64,000 bases of DNA from Spirosoma foliorum (GCF_014117325.1 NZ_CP059732.1:4105001-4169000), one strand, 5' to 3'; numbered from the stretch's first letter, positions 45,323 to 54,510 are shown. Notes: generated by a model not told the origin, from the letters alone. Translations and numbers: made by a program.

Positions 45323-45763
45323 TTAGTGGACTAGTGATCGCGAGAATTTAGCATAAGCGATTGGGCCTTTATAGAACACATCGCTCACTGCTTCCATGCT
45401 GAAACGACTGTAGAAGTCAGCCGCATCAAGCCGGGCATCACACCAGAGAGTGGTTGCCCCAAGACGCGTTGCCTCAGCAATGGCGTGGTTCAAAAGCAAT
45501 GTGCCAATACCTCGTCGCTGGCAGTCGGGCCGGGCGGCAAACTTGCGAAAACGACTATCTTTCCCATTGACAAATAGTGATATCACGGCCACTAACTCGT
45601 CATTCAGAAACGCCCCAAAATGATGGCCTTCATCATCATTTTCAACTTTTACATAATCAAGCGGTTTGTCAGGCCAAAGCACCGAATGGCGGAGCGGATA
45701 AGTCTGTTCGGGGGTTATGGGTTGAAGTAAGATTTTATCTGACATTCCTTTAAAATCAAGCAT
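45323..45763 (-). CDS. GNAT-family N-acetyltransferase
   Basis: A 146-residue acetyltransferase. Motif A (CoA-binding) is visible as FAARPDCQRRGIGTLLLNHAIAEA; the N-terminal segment GHHFGAFLNDELVAVISLF and C-terminal DAADFYSRFSMEAV complete the fold. The ATG at 45745 (MSDKILLQPI) is an alternative start six codons in. Substrate unknown. Confidence 0.88.
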   Translation of the reverse strand: MLDFKGMSDKILLQPITPEQTYPLRHSVLWPDKPLDYVKVENDDEGHHFGAFLNDELVAVISLFVNGKDSRFRKFAARPDCQRRGIGTLLLNHAIAEATRLGATTLWCDARLDAADFYSRFSMEAVSDVFYKGPIAYAKFSRSLVH

Positions 45764-45786
45764 TTATTACTCTTATCGTTATTACA

Positions 45787-46038
45787 ATGGTTGCCATATT
45801 ACAAATTGAGCATATTTTGAAAGCGGCAAAAATGAAACCTATGATTATAGCTACTCTTGTTGAAGGGGATCCTGCTTATAAACCTGGCGAAAATTTAAAG
45901 TTGAGTGATATAGAAGTACAAAGGATATTACCACCACGAACTGAGCCACCAAGATTTGATCTACTGGCTTTTACACCTAGTAAAAATGCTGAAGCCGATA
46001 AATTGCAAATAGGTCAATTGGTAGTTCTAACTATGTAA
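45787..46038 (+). CDS. Small hypothetical protein
   Basis: An 83-residue open frame with acidic/proline-containing middle (LPPRTEPPRFDLLAF) and no signal peptide, transmembrane helix or known motif. It is divergent from the acetyltransferase gene. Its DNA is AT-richer than its neighbours. I do not recognise it; it could be a small real gene or chance. There is a 19-codon frame directly after it that I do not call. Confidence 0.45.
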   Translation: MVAILQIEHILKAAKMKPMIIATLVEGDPAYKPGENLKLSDIEVQRILPPRTEPPRFDLLAFTPSKNAEADKLQIGQLVVLTM

Positions 46039-46097
46039 GCAATGGAGCCATTTTCAACACTAGAAAAGTTAGAATTAGGCACTGTTAAATACAGGAA

Positions 46098-47045
46098 TTA
46101 AAACGGCAGTTTTCCTAAATCGACATTGCCGCCGGTTATGATAATGCCAATTTTTTGCCCTGAAAACTGCTCTTTGTGTTTCAACACAGCTGCTAATGGC
46201 ACCGCACTCGATGGCTCAATAATGATCTTCATACGCTCCCAAACCAGCCGCATAGCTGCAGCAATCTCGTCATCTGAAACGGTCATGATATCCGAAACGT
46301 GGGCCTGAATAATGGCCAGAGTCCGCTCACTGAGTGTGGTCATTAATCCATCCGCAATCGTTTTAATAAAGGGCGCTTTTTCTACACGGCCACTTTGAAA
46401 CGATAAAACAGCATCGGCCGCCCCTTCAGGTTCTCCAGCGATCACGCGCGTTTTGGGCGATAGATAATGCGTTGTCAGAGCCGTTCCACTCAGCAACCCT
46501 CCTCCCCCAACCGGAGCCATAATTATATCGAATGGCACATCTGTTCCAGCATCTTCAATCAATTCTTTAGCCGCCGTAGCCTGCCCTGCAATAACACGAT
46601 CATCATCAAAGGGGTGAACCAATACGGCTCCTGTCCGTTCGATCACTTCCCGAACGCCGTTTTCGCGGGCTTCAAGCGTGGGCTCGCATTCGATGATTTC
46701 TGCCCCATACCCTCGAACAGCATCTTTCTTGACTTTTGGAGCCGTACGCGGCATCACGATATATGCAGGTAAGCCAACCTGACGAGCTGCAAAGGCAACA
46801 GCCTGCGCATGGTTGCCTGACGAGTGCGTTGTGATCGCGTTACCTTCCTCATTCTGAACAACTTGTAAAATGGCATTCAGACCTCCCCGCGCTTTGAAAG
46901 CGCCTATTTTCTGGAAATTCTCACACTTAAAAAATAGCTCCGCCCCAGCGCGATCATTGATCGTTTGATTGGTCAGAACAGCCGTGCGATGAATATAAGG
47001 CCGAACACGGTCGTGAGCCTCTTGTATGGTATCAAATGAAATCAT
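46098..47045 (-). CDS. Threonine dehydratase/serine racemase-like PLP enzyme
   Basis: A 315-residue fold-type II PLP enzyme. The Schiff-base lysine lies in QKIGAFKARGGLNA near residue 50, with the Asn-loop SSGNHAQAVAFAAR and the phosphate-binding GGGGLLSGTAL stretch after it. It deaminates threonine or serine to 2-oxo acids and ammonia, or racemises serine. The ACT domain of IlvA is absent, so it is catabolic or racemase-type. Length fits the family. The start is at an ATG. Confidence 0.9.
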   Translation of the reverse strand: MISFDTIQEAHDRVRPYIHRTAVLTNQTINDRAGAELFFKCENFQKIGAFKARGGLNAILQVVQNEEGNAITTHSSGNHAQAVAFAARQVGLPAYIVMPRTAPKVKKDAVRGYGAEIIECEPTLEARENGVREVIERTGAVLVHPFDDDRVIAGQATAAKELIEDAGTDVPFDIIMAPVGGGGLLSGTALTTHYLSPKTRVIAGEPEGAADAVLSFQSGRVEKAPFIKTIADGLMTTLSERTLAIIQAHVSDIMTVSDDEIAAAMRLVWERMKIIIEPSSAVPLAAVLKHKEQFSGQKIGIIITGGNVDLGKLPF

Positions 47046-47165
47046 GAATGAGTAGGGTATATTGTTCGCGCTTTATCGTTTATAGAGTAACGCACTGATT
47101 CCAAGAATTGGACTTCAGACATCAAACTACCAACTTCAAACGCTAAACTACAAACGTTACGAGTT

Positions 47166-48092
47166 ATGACCTCCAACCGTCGTTCGTTTTTAAAACAAGC
47201 TGCTGGCTCGCTGGCTGCCATGGCTGTTATGCCAACTGCTTTTGCCGAAACATCAGCGAAAAAGATGTTCTTCGATATCTCTTTAGCCGAGTGGTCATTA
47301 CACAAAGCCTTATTCGCCAAGAAAATCACGAATCTGGATTTTCCTGGCATTGCCCGCAAAGAGTTCGATATCAGCATTGTTGAGTATGTTAACCAGTTCT
47401 TTAAAGATAAAGCACAGGATAAGACCTATCTGAATGATTTGTTAACCCGCTGTAAAGACAACGGCATTACGAATCACCTAATCATGATCGATGGCGAAGG
47501 CAATCTGGGGGCTCCAGACGCTGCCGAGCGGTCGAAAGCGGTGGAGAATCACCATAAGTGGGTAGAATGTGCGAAGTACCTGGGTTGCAAAACGATCCGG
47601 GTTAATGCTGCCGGACAAGGCACTGCCGAAGAGGTTTCTAAAGCTGCCGTTGACGGATTAGGCAAGTTGGGGGAATTTGCCAAAACCATGAATATCAACG
47701 TCATCGTAGAAAATCACGGTGGATATTCCTCAAACGGTCAGTGGTTGTCGGGGGTGATGAAACAGGTAGGTATGAAAAACGTAGGTACCTTACCCGACTT
47801 TGGCAATTTCTGCATCAAGCACGGTCAGGGTCATACGTGTGAGGAAGAGTACGATCGATACAAAGGCACAAGCGAGCTAATGCCGTTTGCCAAAGGTGCA
47901 TCGGCTAAATTCTATAATTTCGATGCCAATGGCAATTGCGTCGAAACCGACTATAATCGTATTCTGAAGATTGTAAAAGACAGCGGTTTCAAAGGAACCA
48001 TCGGTATCGAATATGAAGGAGATGGTTTAGAAGAATATGAAGGTATTCGGAAATCAAAGGCCATTTTGGAGCGCGTAGGGCCGATTGTATAG
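47166..48092 (+). CDS. Sugar phosphate isomerase/epimerase-family protein, Tat-exported
   Basis: A 308-residue TIM-barrel protein (AP endonuclease 2/xylose isomerase-like). The twin-arginine leader NRRSFLKQAAG is at residues 4-14 with a following hydrophobic stretch, so it is exported folded, perhaps with a metal. The barrel shows ISLAEWSLHKALFAK and later IVENHGGYSSNGQWLSG, and GIEYEGDGLEEYEG with His/Glu metal-ligand candidates. Function beyond isomerase-like is not clear. It is the sugar-related neighbour of nothing obvious here. Confidence 0.82.
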   Translation: MTSNRRSFLKQAAGSLAAMAVMPTAFAETSAKKMFFDISLAEWSLHKALFAKKITNLDFPGIARKEFDISIVEYVNQFFKDKAQDKTYLNDLLTRCKDNGITNHLIMIDGEGNLGAPDAAERSKAVENHHKWVECAKYLGCKTIRVNAAGQGTAEEVSKAAVDGLGKLGEFAKTMNINVIVENHGGYSSNGQWLSGVMKQVGMKNVGTLPDFGNFCIKHGQGHTCEEEYDRYKGTSELMPFAKGASAKFYNFDANGNCVETDYNRILKIVKDSGFKGTIGIEYEGDGLEEYEGIRKSKAILERVGPIV

Positions 48093-48098
48093 AATTTG

Positions 48099-48186
48099 AG
48101 TTATAAGGTTGAAGGGTTGAATAGTTGTAGAGTTAACTGATCTGTTCAGTAACTCTACAACTATTCAACCCTTCAACCTTATAACT
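48099..48186. repeat. Inverted repeat, 37-bp perfect arms (AGTTATAAGGTTGAAGGG type)
   Basis: Arms 48099-48135 and 48150-48186 are exact complements; the loop extends the pairing by four further bases after one bulge. It fills the convergent gap between the isomerase-like gene and the folE gene. Confidence 0.85.
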
Positions 48187-48189
48187 ATC

Positions 48190-48933
48190 TTAAAGTCCCA
48201 CACTTGGCTGGGCTACATAGCGAAGCAACTCCTGGCGGGTAGCTTCCTGCTCAAACTTTCCACTATAGGACGAGGTGATCGTGGTGCTGTTCAGATCGCG
48301 AATACCGCGTGTTGATACACATAGATGTTTGGCATCGATGATTACAGCAACATCTTCCGTTTCCAGAACACGCTTCAGTTCGTTCGCAATCTGCACCGTC
48401 AGGCGTTCCTGTACCTGGGGGCGTTTGCAGAAATACTCCACAATTCGATTCAGTTTCGACAAGCCAATAACCTTTCCGCTCGATATATAAGCAACGTGCG
48501 CTCTACCGATGATCGGTACAAAATGGTGCTCGCAGTACGTCTGAACCGTAATATCTTTTTCGAGCAGCATTTCATTGTACTGAAACTTATTGTCGAACAG
48601 CGTTGATGCTGGCTTATTGGCTGGGTTCAGACCACTGAAGATTTCCTTCACGTACATCTTGGCGACACGCCGGGGCGATCCTTTCAGACTGTCGTCGGTC
48701 AGGTCGAGGCCCAGGATGTTCATGATTTCACGGAAATGTTCTTCAATAAGGTCAATTTTGAGGTCATCATCGAGGGCAAAGGCATCATCACGCATGGGTG
48801 TATCGATGGAGCTTGTTCCATGATCATCACCCAACTCGTCCACTAATTCGTCGTTGTAATGCCCATTTTTATGGATATCCGTAAACGTTCGGCCATTAGA
48901 CGGGATATTCGACGAAGTTCCGTTCTGTTTCAT
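48190..48933 (-). CDS. folE: GTP cyclohydrolase I (FolE)
   Basis: A 247-residue enzyme that converts GTP to 7,8-dihydroneopterin triphosphate, the first step for folate and for the queuosine/preQ0 branch. Zinc ligands are recognisable: C in YCEHHFVPIIG and the second Cys in HLCVSTRG. The first about 60 residues (HKNGHYNDELVDELGDDHG) extend beyond the E. coli length but are conserved in related Bacteroidota. The start overlaps the end of queD by 38 bases; an internal ATG at 48795 is an alternative. Confidence 0.95.
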   Translation of the reverse strand: MKQNGTSSNIPSNGRTFTDIHKNGHYNDELVDELGDDHGTSSIDTPMRDDAFALDDDLKIDLIEEHFREIMNILGLDLTDDSLKGSPRRVAKMYVKEIFSGLNPANKPASTLFDNKFQYNEMLLEKDITVQTYCEHHFVPIIGRAHVAYISSGKVIGLSKLNRIVEYFCKRPQVQERLTVQIANELKRVLETEDVAVIIDAKHLCVSTRGIRDLNSTTITSSYSGKFEQEATRQELLRYVAQPSVGL

Positions 48934-49357
48934 ACAGTCTGATTTTAAGCTCTAAGCCCTCGCTTAGCTGATTTCGTAAAAGAGTATAGATCACGATGGC
49001 GATATTCTCTGCCGATGGGTTCAGGTCAGCGAATTCCTCGGTATCCAGATTCAGATTTTTGTGATCGAAGCGATCAATGACATGTTTCTGCATCAGCTCG
49101 CCAAGATATTTCATATCAATGACATAGCCCGTTTCGGGATCAATGGGACCAATAACCTGCACAACTAACTCGTAGTTATGCCCATGAAAATTGGGGTTAT
49201 TGCACTTGCCATAAACACGTGCATTTTTTTCATCGGACCAATTAGGATTGTTCAGACGATGTGCCGCATTGAAATGTTCTTTCCGAAACACAGCCACCCG
49301 TGGACTATTTGTCCGGGGGACACTTGTTTGGGGAACATCCGTTCCAGAAGTATTCAT
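48896..49357 (-). CDS. queD: 6-carboxytetrahydropterin synthase (QueD/PTPS family)
   Basis: A 153-residue member of the 6-pyruvoyl-tetrahydropterin synthase family. Metal-ligand histidines are in NAAHRL and NFHGHNY, and the catalytic Cys is in GKCNNPNF. It makes 6-carboxy-tetrahydropterin from the FolE product, the second step to preQ0/queuosine. Its overlap with folE and shared orientation indicate one transcript. No queC/queE is in view. A queuosine precursor transporter is at 59576-60382. Confidence 0.93.
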   Translation of the reverse strand: MNTSGTDVPQTSVPRTNSPRVAVFRKEHFNAAHRLNNPNWSDEKNARVYGKCNNPNFHGHNYELVVQVIGPIDPETGYVIDMKYLGELMQKHVIDRFDHKNLNLDTEEFADLNPSAENIAIVIYTLLRNQLSEGLELKIRLYETERNFVEYPV

Positions 49358-49549
49358 AAACTGAATCTAAAAAAGGTCAATCAACCTGTCGTTACAAAGT
49401 TTGTGTACAACACAGGCAGACAGCAGAGCGTGTAGCCAGAACGCTCCTTAGTGTGCAGTCATATCAGTAACCCATCTTACCCTAGTTTCGTTCAAAAATG
49501 GGAAGATGGGCGTTGTTCAATAAGGTGTTTTTTAGGGGTACAGGGCGAG

Positions 49550-50197
49550 TTAAGTGGGGATACCCGTTCCACAGTCAGAACAGAATTTCTGATCCGCTTT
49601 GGCTTTCGCTCCGCAGTTGGTACAGAACCGTTCCGCTTTTTGAATCTGCCCATTAGGCGTGCCACAAGAGGGGCAAAACTTGTCGGTTGGTGCTAATTTA
49701 CCACTACAGTTCGTACAGGCAACAACAGCGGCCCGCTGATTAAAATCAAGGTGTTGTGTATAATCTACCTGCCGAGTTTTGTCGCGGATTTGCTCCGAAG
49801 TAGCTATGGCTTGCTGGGCAGCCAGTTCTTCCCGTTCATCGGGGGCGCAGCTTTCGCAAAGCCCTGCACTGGCATTCCAGCAAACATCTGGACACACCCA
49901 TTGCCCACAACGCGTACACTGGTGGAAGTGCGTTTTCCCTTCCTGAACAGCTTTAGTCAACGCATCATCATGCGCTTTTCCGCCAATAGCCCGCTGCATG
50001 TTACGCGTGGCGTTACCAGCTTCATAAAAAAAACTGCCGAAAACACTGCCTGCCATATTGAGTAGTTCGCCAGCTACTCCCAGATTATTTGTTTGAAAAT
50101 GAGACATATGCCCATTCCCGCATTTATCACATCGGAACGAAAACTGAAATCCTTTATCGGTGGAAAGATCATCGTAGTTACGAACGAACTGAATCAT
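49550..50197 (-). CDS. Zinc-ribbon protein with several CxxC pairs
   Basis: A 215-residue cytoplasmic protein carrying four to five zinc-binding motifs: CDKCGN near residue 24, CTRCGQWVCPDVCWN and CESCA in the middle, and three C-terminal zinc ribbons (CTNCSGKLAP...CPSCG; CTNCGAK...CSDCG). The central helical part (about 40-85) is amphipathic. It resembles DZR/zinc-ribbon families of uncertain function, perhaps nucleic-acid or protein binding. No partner is evident. Confidence 0.78.
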   Translation of the reverse strand: MIQFVRNYDDLSTDKGFQFSFRCDKCGNGHMSHFQTNNLGVAGELLNMAGSVFGSFFYEAGNATRNMQRAIGGKAHDDALTKAVQEGKTHFHQCTRCGQWVCPDVCWNASAGLCESCAPDEREELAAQQAIATSEQIRDKTRQVDYTQHLDFNQRAAVVACTNCSGKLAPTDKFCPSCGTPNGQIQKAERFCTNCGAKAKADQKFCSDCGTGIPT

Positions 50198-50240
50198 AGC
50201 ACAGACCTAATTATAGTTTGCTTAAATGTATGGTGAAACG

Positions 50241-50393
50241 ATAGCCCGCTGATTTTTATGATCATTAAGATGAATTATGATTTTATTGTTTTACCTGAAC
50301 TCCTAGTTAAGATTATAAAAATCACCATTAGACGCTATTGATCGTAGTCGAAATCTACGCGAATCATACCAATCTTAAAAATCAGCGGACTAT
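50241..50393. repeat. Dispersed inverted repeat (AATAGACCGC type), copy 2
   Basis: Arms 50241-50261 and 50373-50393 (ATAGCCCGCTGATTTTTATGA and its near complement, two mismatches) flank about 110 AT-rich bases. This fills much of the 311-base divergent gap before the metallo-hydrolase gene; I see no gene there. Copy 1 is at 24161-24298. Confidence 0.7.
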
Positions 50394-50508
50394 TGATTAA
50401 AAATAAGAAAGAAAACCTTCGCTCCGGTAAGTTAATTGCCCATCGGCCTTTGTTACCACGAACCATCTATTATTCTATCATTACCGCCTATCAAATCCTT
50501 AGCCTGCA

Positions 50509-51651
50509 ATGGAACCGGACAACCACAGTCCCCGTTTTGCCCCCATGAAACGATTTAAGACCGCTATGTTAATTACCGTACTTGTATTGATTGGGTTAGT
50601 AGCTGCTGTGTTCTTGTTTATGAAACAGAGTCCATTTGGCCAGGACCCAGCCGAAGCCCGATTAGAACGTATCCAGCAATCACCAAACTATAAGAATGGT
50701 TCATTCCAGAATTTAGAGCCTACAGAGGTTATGCGAGAGAACGCATCGTATGTGGGCATGATGCGTGACTTTATAAAAAAAGATAAAGACAATATTCCGC
50801 CCAGGCCAATACCCTCGGTAAAAACGGACCTTAAAGCCTTAGACGATGCCAAACCCACAATTGTGTGGTTCGGGCATTCGTCTTACCTGATTAAATCGAA
50901 AGGTGTGACCATTTTGCTCGATCCCGTTTTCAGTGGTCATGCCTCGCCCGTATCGTTTTTCGGAGGAGCTTTTGCCGGATCAAACACCTATGACGTCGAT
51001 GACATGCCCAACATCGACTATCTGATTCTCTCTCACGATCACTACGACCACCTCGATTATGAGACCATTGTCAAACTGATTCCGAAGGTCAAAAAATTCT
51101 ACACCGCCCTAGGCGTAGGTGCCCACCTCGAACGCTGGGGTGTGCCAGCCGATCGGATTGTGGAGTTCGACTGGTGGGAGCATCAACCCGTAGCCGATGG
51201 CATTGACCTGACCGCCACACCCGCACGCCATTTTTCGGGACGTAGTTTTGCTCGTGGTAAAACGCTCTGGACTTCCTACGTACTGAATCTACACGGTTAT
51301 AAGCTGTTTCTGGGTGGCGATTCAGGGTATGGAAAACACTTCCAGACAATCGGGGATCAATACGGACCATTTGATCTGGCCATTCTCGAATGTGGGCAAT
51401 ATGGTCTAGACTGGCCCAACATCCACATGATGCCCGAAGAAGTAATATCAGCGGCTCAGGATTTGCGGGCCAGAGTTTTACTTCCTGTACACTGGGCAAA
51501 ATTTTCCTTATCGTACCACGCCTGGAACGAGCCTATTAAGCGACTTATGAAAAAAGCCGAAAAAGAGGGCTTCGACGTAACGACGCCTAAAATTGGAGAA
51601 CCTGTCGTGTTGAATGCCTCCTATCCAAGAGCTGTTTGGTGGAATTTCTGA
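50509..51651 (+). CDS. Metallo-beta-lactamase-fold hydrolase (UlaG/NAPE-PLD-like), membrane-anchored
   Basis: A 380-residue protein with an N-terminal transmembrane helix (about 17-38 from the first ATG; MLITVLVLIGLVAAVFLFM), so the catalytic domain is likely periplasmic or anchored. The metal site LSHDHYDHLDY (HxHxDH) is at about residues 176-186, with a downstream Asp/His (LFLGGDSGYG, PVHWAKF). UlaG/RomA-like enzymes hydrolyse lactones or phospholipid-type substrates. Substrate unknown. An ATG at 50545 is an alternative start. Confidence 0.88.
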   Translation: MEPDNHSPRFAPMKRFKTAMLITVLVLIGLVAAVFLFMKQSPFGQDPAEARLERIQQSPNYKNGSFQNLEPTEVMRENASYVGMMRDFIKKDKDNIPPRPIPSVKTDLKALDDAKPTIVWFGHSSYLIKSKGVTILLDPVFSGHASPVSFFGGAFAGSNTYDVDDMPNIDYLILSHDHYDHLDYETIVKLIPKVKKFYTALGVGAHLERWGVPADRIVEFDWWEHQPVADGIDLTATPARHFSGRSFARGKTLWTSYVLNLHGYKLFLGGDSGYGKHFQTIGDQYGPFDLAILECGQYGLDWPNIHMMPEEVISAAQDLRARVLLPVHWAKFSLSYHAWNEPIKRLMKKAEKEGFDVTTPKIGEPVVLNASYPRAVWWNF

Positions 51652-51665
51652 TAAGACAAAGAGGC

Positions 51666-51746
51666 TTCTTTGACAGGATTTACAGGATACACAAGATTAT
51701 TATACCAAGAGAAAATCCTGTGTATCCTGTAAATCCTGTCAAAGAA
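51666..51746. repeat. Inverted repeat (GACAGGATTTACAGGAT type), copy 2
   Basis: Arms 51666-51698 and 51714-51746 pair with a single mismatch around a 15-base loop and share GACAGGATTTACAGGAT with the element at 40466-40553. Another half-copy (TTCTTTGACAGG) lies at about 51792-51803. Position: between two rightward genes, before the sugar operon. Confidence 0.8.
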
Positions 51747-51831
51747 AACCCTTAAATGACCTTATCGTATGTTTTTTGACCTGAAATCTCGTTCTTTGAC
51801 AGGTTAATCGTTTATACGCAAGGTCACCTTT

Positions 51832-53193
51832 ATGCAATCGCCTACTCGTCGTCAGTTTATTCGAACAGCCGCCCTTACGGGTGCTGCCACCTCTGTTTTT
51901 CCAACTATTCTAACTGGTGCGAAACCGGCAGACCCGAAAGTCCGTCTGGCCTTTATTGGGGTTGGCGCACGAGGACGAAGCCATGTTGATCAGGCACTCT
52001 TCCGCGATGACGTAGAGATTACAGCTATTTGCGATCCCGACCCTGAGGCCATCAGCCGCACCAATGCGATGATTGAAAAGAAGGGCCGCAAGCTCCCGGT
52101 TGCCTACACAAAAGGCGATGAGGCTTTCAAGGACATGCTCAAACGCGATGACATTGACGGTGTGGTGATCGCAACTCCCTGGGAATGGCACGTTCCGATG
52201 GCCGTAGCGACCATGCAAGCCGGCAAATACGCGGGTGTTGAAGTATCGGCAACCGTGACGCTCAAAGAGTCCTGGGATCTGGTCAACACATCCGAGAAAA
52301 CAGGATCGCACTGCATGATTCTGGAGAATGTTTGCTACCGACGCGATGTGTTGTCGGTCTTGAACATGATTCGGAAAGGCATGTTTGGCGAGATGGTCTA
52401 CGCGCATTGTGGCTACCAGCATGATTTACGAAACATCAAATTCAACGATGGCAAATCGATTGGTGGTGTAGGCGCAGAATTTGGTGCTAAAGGGTATTCA
52501 GAAGCTCATTGGCGTACACAGCATTCCGTTGATCGCAACGGCGACATCTATCCTACACACGGTCTTGGGCCCGTTGCGCACTGGCTCGATATCAACCGGG
52601 GCAATCGCTTCACACGCCTGACCAGCATGGCTACCAAAAGCCGGGGTCTTCATAAATACGTTGTCGATAAAGGTGGTCCCAACCATCCAAACGCCAAGGT
52701 TAATTTTAAACTGGGCGATGTTGTTACCACAACACTTCAGTGCGCTAATGGCGAGAATATCGTCATCATTCACGATACCAACTCCCCTCGCCCCTATTCA
52801 CTTGGTTTCCGGGCACAAGGCACCAACGGAATCTGGATGGACGATAACGATATGATCTATCTGGAAGGTGTCACGCCAAAAGCCCATAACTGGGAACCCT
52901 TCGCTCCTTATCAGGAAAAATACGACCATCCACTCTGGAAACGTCATGCCCAAACGGCTGAGAATGCGGGGCACGGTGGCATCGATTTCTTTGTACTTCG
53001 GGCGTTTATCGAATCTATTAAAGCAAAAACAGCTCCCCCAATCGATGTGTATGATGCGGCCGTCTGGAGCGCCATCAGCCCATTGTCGGAACAAAGTATT
53101 GCAGGCGGCAGCAAGCCCGTCGAAGTCCCCGATTTCACGCGTGGGAAGTGGAAGACCAACAAACCCATTTTTGGCTTAACAGATAACTATTGA
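51832..53193 (+). CDS. Gfo/Idh/MocA-family oxidoreductase, GH109-like, Tat-exported
   Basis: A 453-residue NAD-dependent enzyme with a twin-arginine leader (TRRQFIRTAAL, residues 5-15). The nucleotide-binding motif is AFIGVGARGRSH near residue 42, with the conserved ATPWEWH and later LENVCYRRD, GGVGAEFGAKGYSEAH and THGLGPVAHWLD, close to GH109 alpha-N-acetylgalactosaminidases which use a redox mechanism. Related substrates are plausible. First gene of the sugar run, with the MFS gene next. Confidence 0.88.
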   Translation: MQSPTRRQFIRTAALTGAATSVFPTILTGAKPADPKVRLAFIGVGARGRSHVDQALFRDDVEITAICDPDPEAISRTNAMIEKKGRKLPVAYTKGDEAFKDMLKRDDIDGVVIATPWEWHVPMAVATMQAGKYAGVEVSATVTLKESWDLVNTSEKTGSHCMILENVCYRRDVLSVLNMIRKGMFGEMVYAHCGYQHDLRNIKFNDGKSIGGVGAEFGAKGYSEAHWRTQHSVDRNGDIYPTHGLGPVAHWLDINRGNRFTRLTSMATKSRGLHKYVVDKGGPNHPNAKVNFKLGDVVTTTLQCANGENIVIIHDTNSPRPYSLGFRAQGTNGIWMDDNDMIYLEGVTPKAHNWEPFAPYQEKYDHPLWKRHAQTAENAGHGGIDFFVLRAFIESIKAKTAPPIDVYDAAVWSAISPLSEQSIAGGSKPVEVPDFTRGKWKTNKPIFGLTDNY

Positions 53194-53286
53194 TGAGATA
53201 GTTGCTGATTAATCAACTTCTCGTTTTAATTTGTAAAAAATTTTAAAAAGTCATTTCCCTAACCGGCTTAACCTACGAATCAGTCA

Positions 53287-54510
53287 ATGACACCAACTAC
53301 TGCTCCGCCAAAATCCCAGAATTACACGGGTCCTTTACTTATTATTGGTGCTCTCTTCTTCGTTTTTGGCTTCGTTACCTGGACAAATAGTGTATTGATG
53401 GCTTTTTTCAAGCAGGCCTTCAATCTGAGTACCGTTGGCTCAAGTCTCGTAGCCTCTGCGTTTTTTATTTCCTATACGCTGATGGCCATTCCATCATCGG
53501 CCTTACTGAAACGTACTGGCTTCAAAAATGGCATGTCATTAGGGTTACTCACTATGGCCGTTGGCACATTGGTTTTTGTACCAGCCGCCCGTGCGTTTTC
53601 GTATCCACTGTTTCTTGTGGGTTTGTTCCTGATCGGCGTTGGTCTAACCGTATTACAATCTGCCTCTAATCCCTACGCTACCATCCTCGGCCCTCGCGAA
53701 AGTGCAGCCCAGCGGATTAGCTTTATGGGTATTGCGAATAAAATGGCGGGCATTATCAGTCAGCGGGTGTTTGGTAGTTTGTTTCTAACAGGTGCCAGTG
53801 TGGCTGTAGGTCCTCAGAGTTTAGAAAAAGTAGTTACTCCCTATCTGGTTCTCACAGCGATATTGATCGTACTGGCAGGCTTGATTAGGTTATCCAATTT
53901 ACCTGAAGTATCTGAAGAACAGGACGATCTGCCTTCAGATGCCACTTCTCACACGAGCGTCTGGCAGTTCCCCAACCTGGTTTTGGGTGTTATTGCGCTA
54001 TTCTGCTACGTAGGAGCCGAAGTTATTTCGGGCGATACGATTATCAACTATGGTAAAGCCATCGGCTTTGGCAACGACGAAGCTAAATACTTTACCGAAT
54101 ACACGCTTTACGGTTTACTAGCCGGTTATTTACTTGGTATTGTGGCCATTCCGCGCTGGATTTCGCAACAGAACTCACTCCGTTTCGGAATGATTCTGGC
54201 TATCATCCTGACGATTGGCGCATTAGTTACTGATGGGTTCACTTCCATTCTTTGCGTTGCCCTGCTTGGATTTGCCATTGCACCAACCTGGCCTGCCATA
54301 TGGCCGCTGGCGTTGAATGGTCTGGGAAAATTCACAAAAATGGGCTCGGCTTTACTCATCATGGCGATTGCGGGTGGGGCCATTCTGCCTCCGTTACATG
54401 GCTATTTGTTTGACCATATTAACCCTAAAATGGCGTATGGATTGTTGCTACCCCTGTTTGGCTATATACTTTATTACGCTACAGTAGGCTACAAAAAAAC
54501 GAGCTGGTAA
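53287..54510 (+). CDS. Sugar MFS transporter (FucP/glucose-galactose permease type)
   Basis: A 407-residue inner-membrane symporter with 12 hydrophobic segments. Family marks include FVTWTNSVLMAFFKQAF and QSASNPYATILGP, as in the FucP/GluP fucose, glucose and galactose permeases. It would import a sugar released by the upstream enzyme. Its stop overlaps the next gene start as TAATG, so an odd small gene (DUF4258) is directly coupled. Confidence 0.9.
   Translation: MTPTTAPPKSQNYTGPLLIIGALFFVFGFVTWTNSVLMAFFKQAFNLSTVGSSLVASAFFISYTLMAIPSSALLKRTGFKNGMSLGLLTMAVGTLVFVPAARAFSYPLFLVGLFLIGVGLTVLQSASNPYATILGPRESAAQRISFMGIANKMAGIISQRVFGSLFLTGASVAVGPQSLEKVVTPYLVLTAILIVLAGLIRLSNLPEVSEEQDDLPSDATSHTSVWQFPNLVLGVIALFCYVGAEVISGDTIINYGKAIGFGNDEAKYFTEYTLYGLLAGYLLGIVAIPRWISQQNSLRFGMILAIILTIGALVTDGFTSILCVALLGFAIAPTWPAIWPLALNGLGKFTKMGSALLIMAIAGGAILPPLHGYLFDHINPKMAYGLLLPLFGYILYYATVGYKKTSW

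Noticed and set aside
46042..46101. A 19-codon frame after the small hypothetical gene
   Set aside because: Too short and without any supporting signal.
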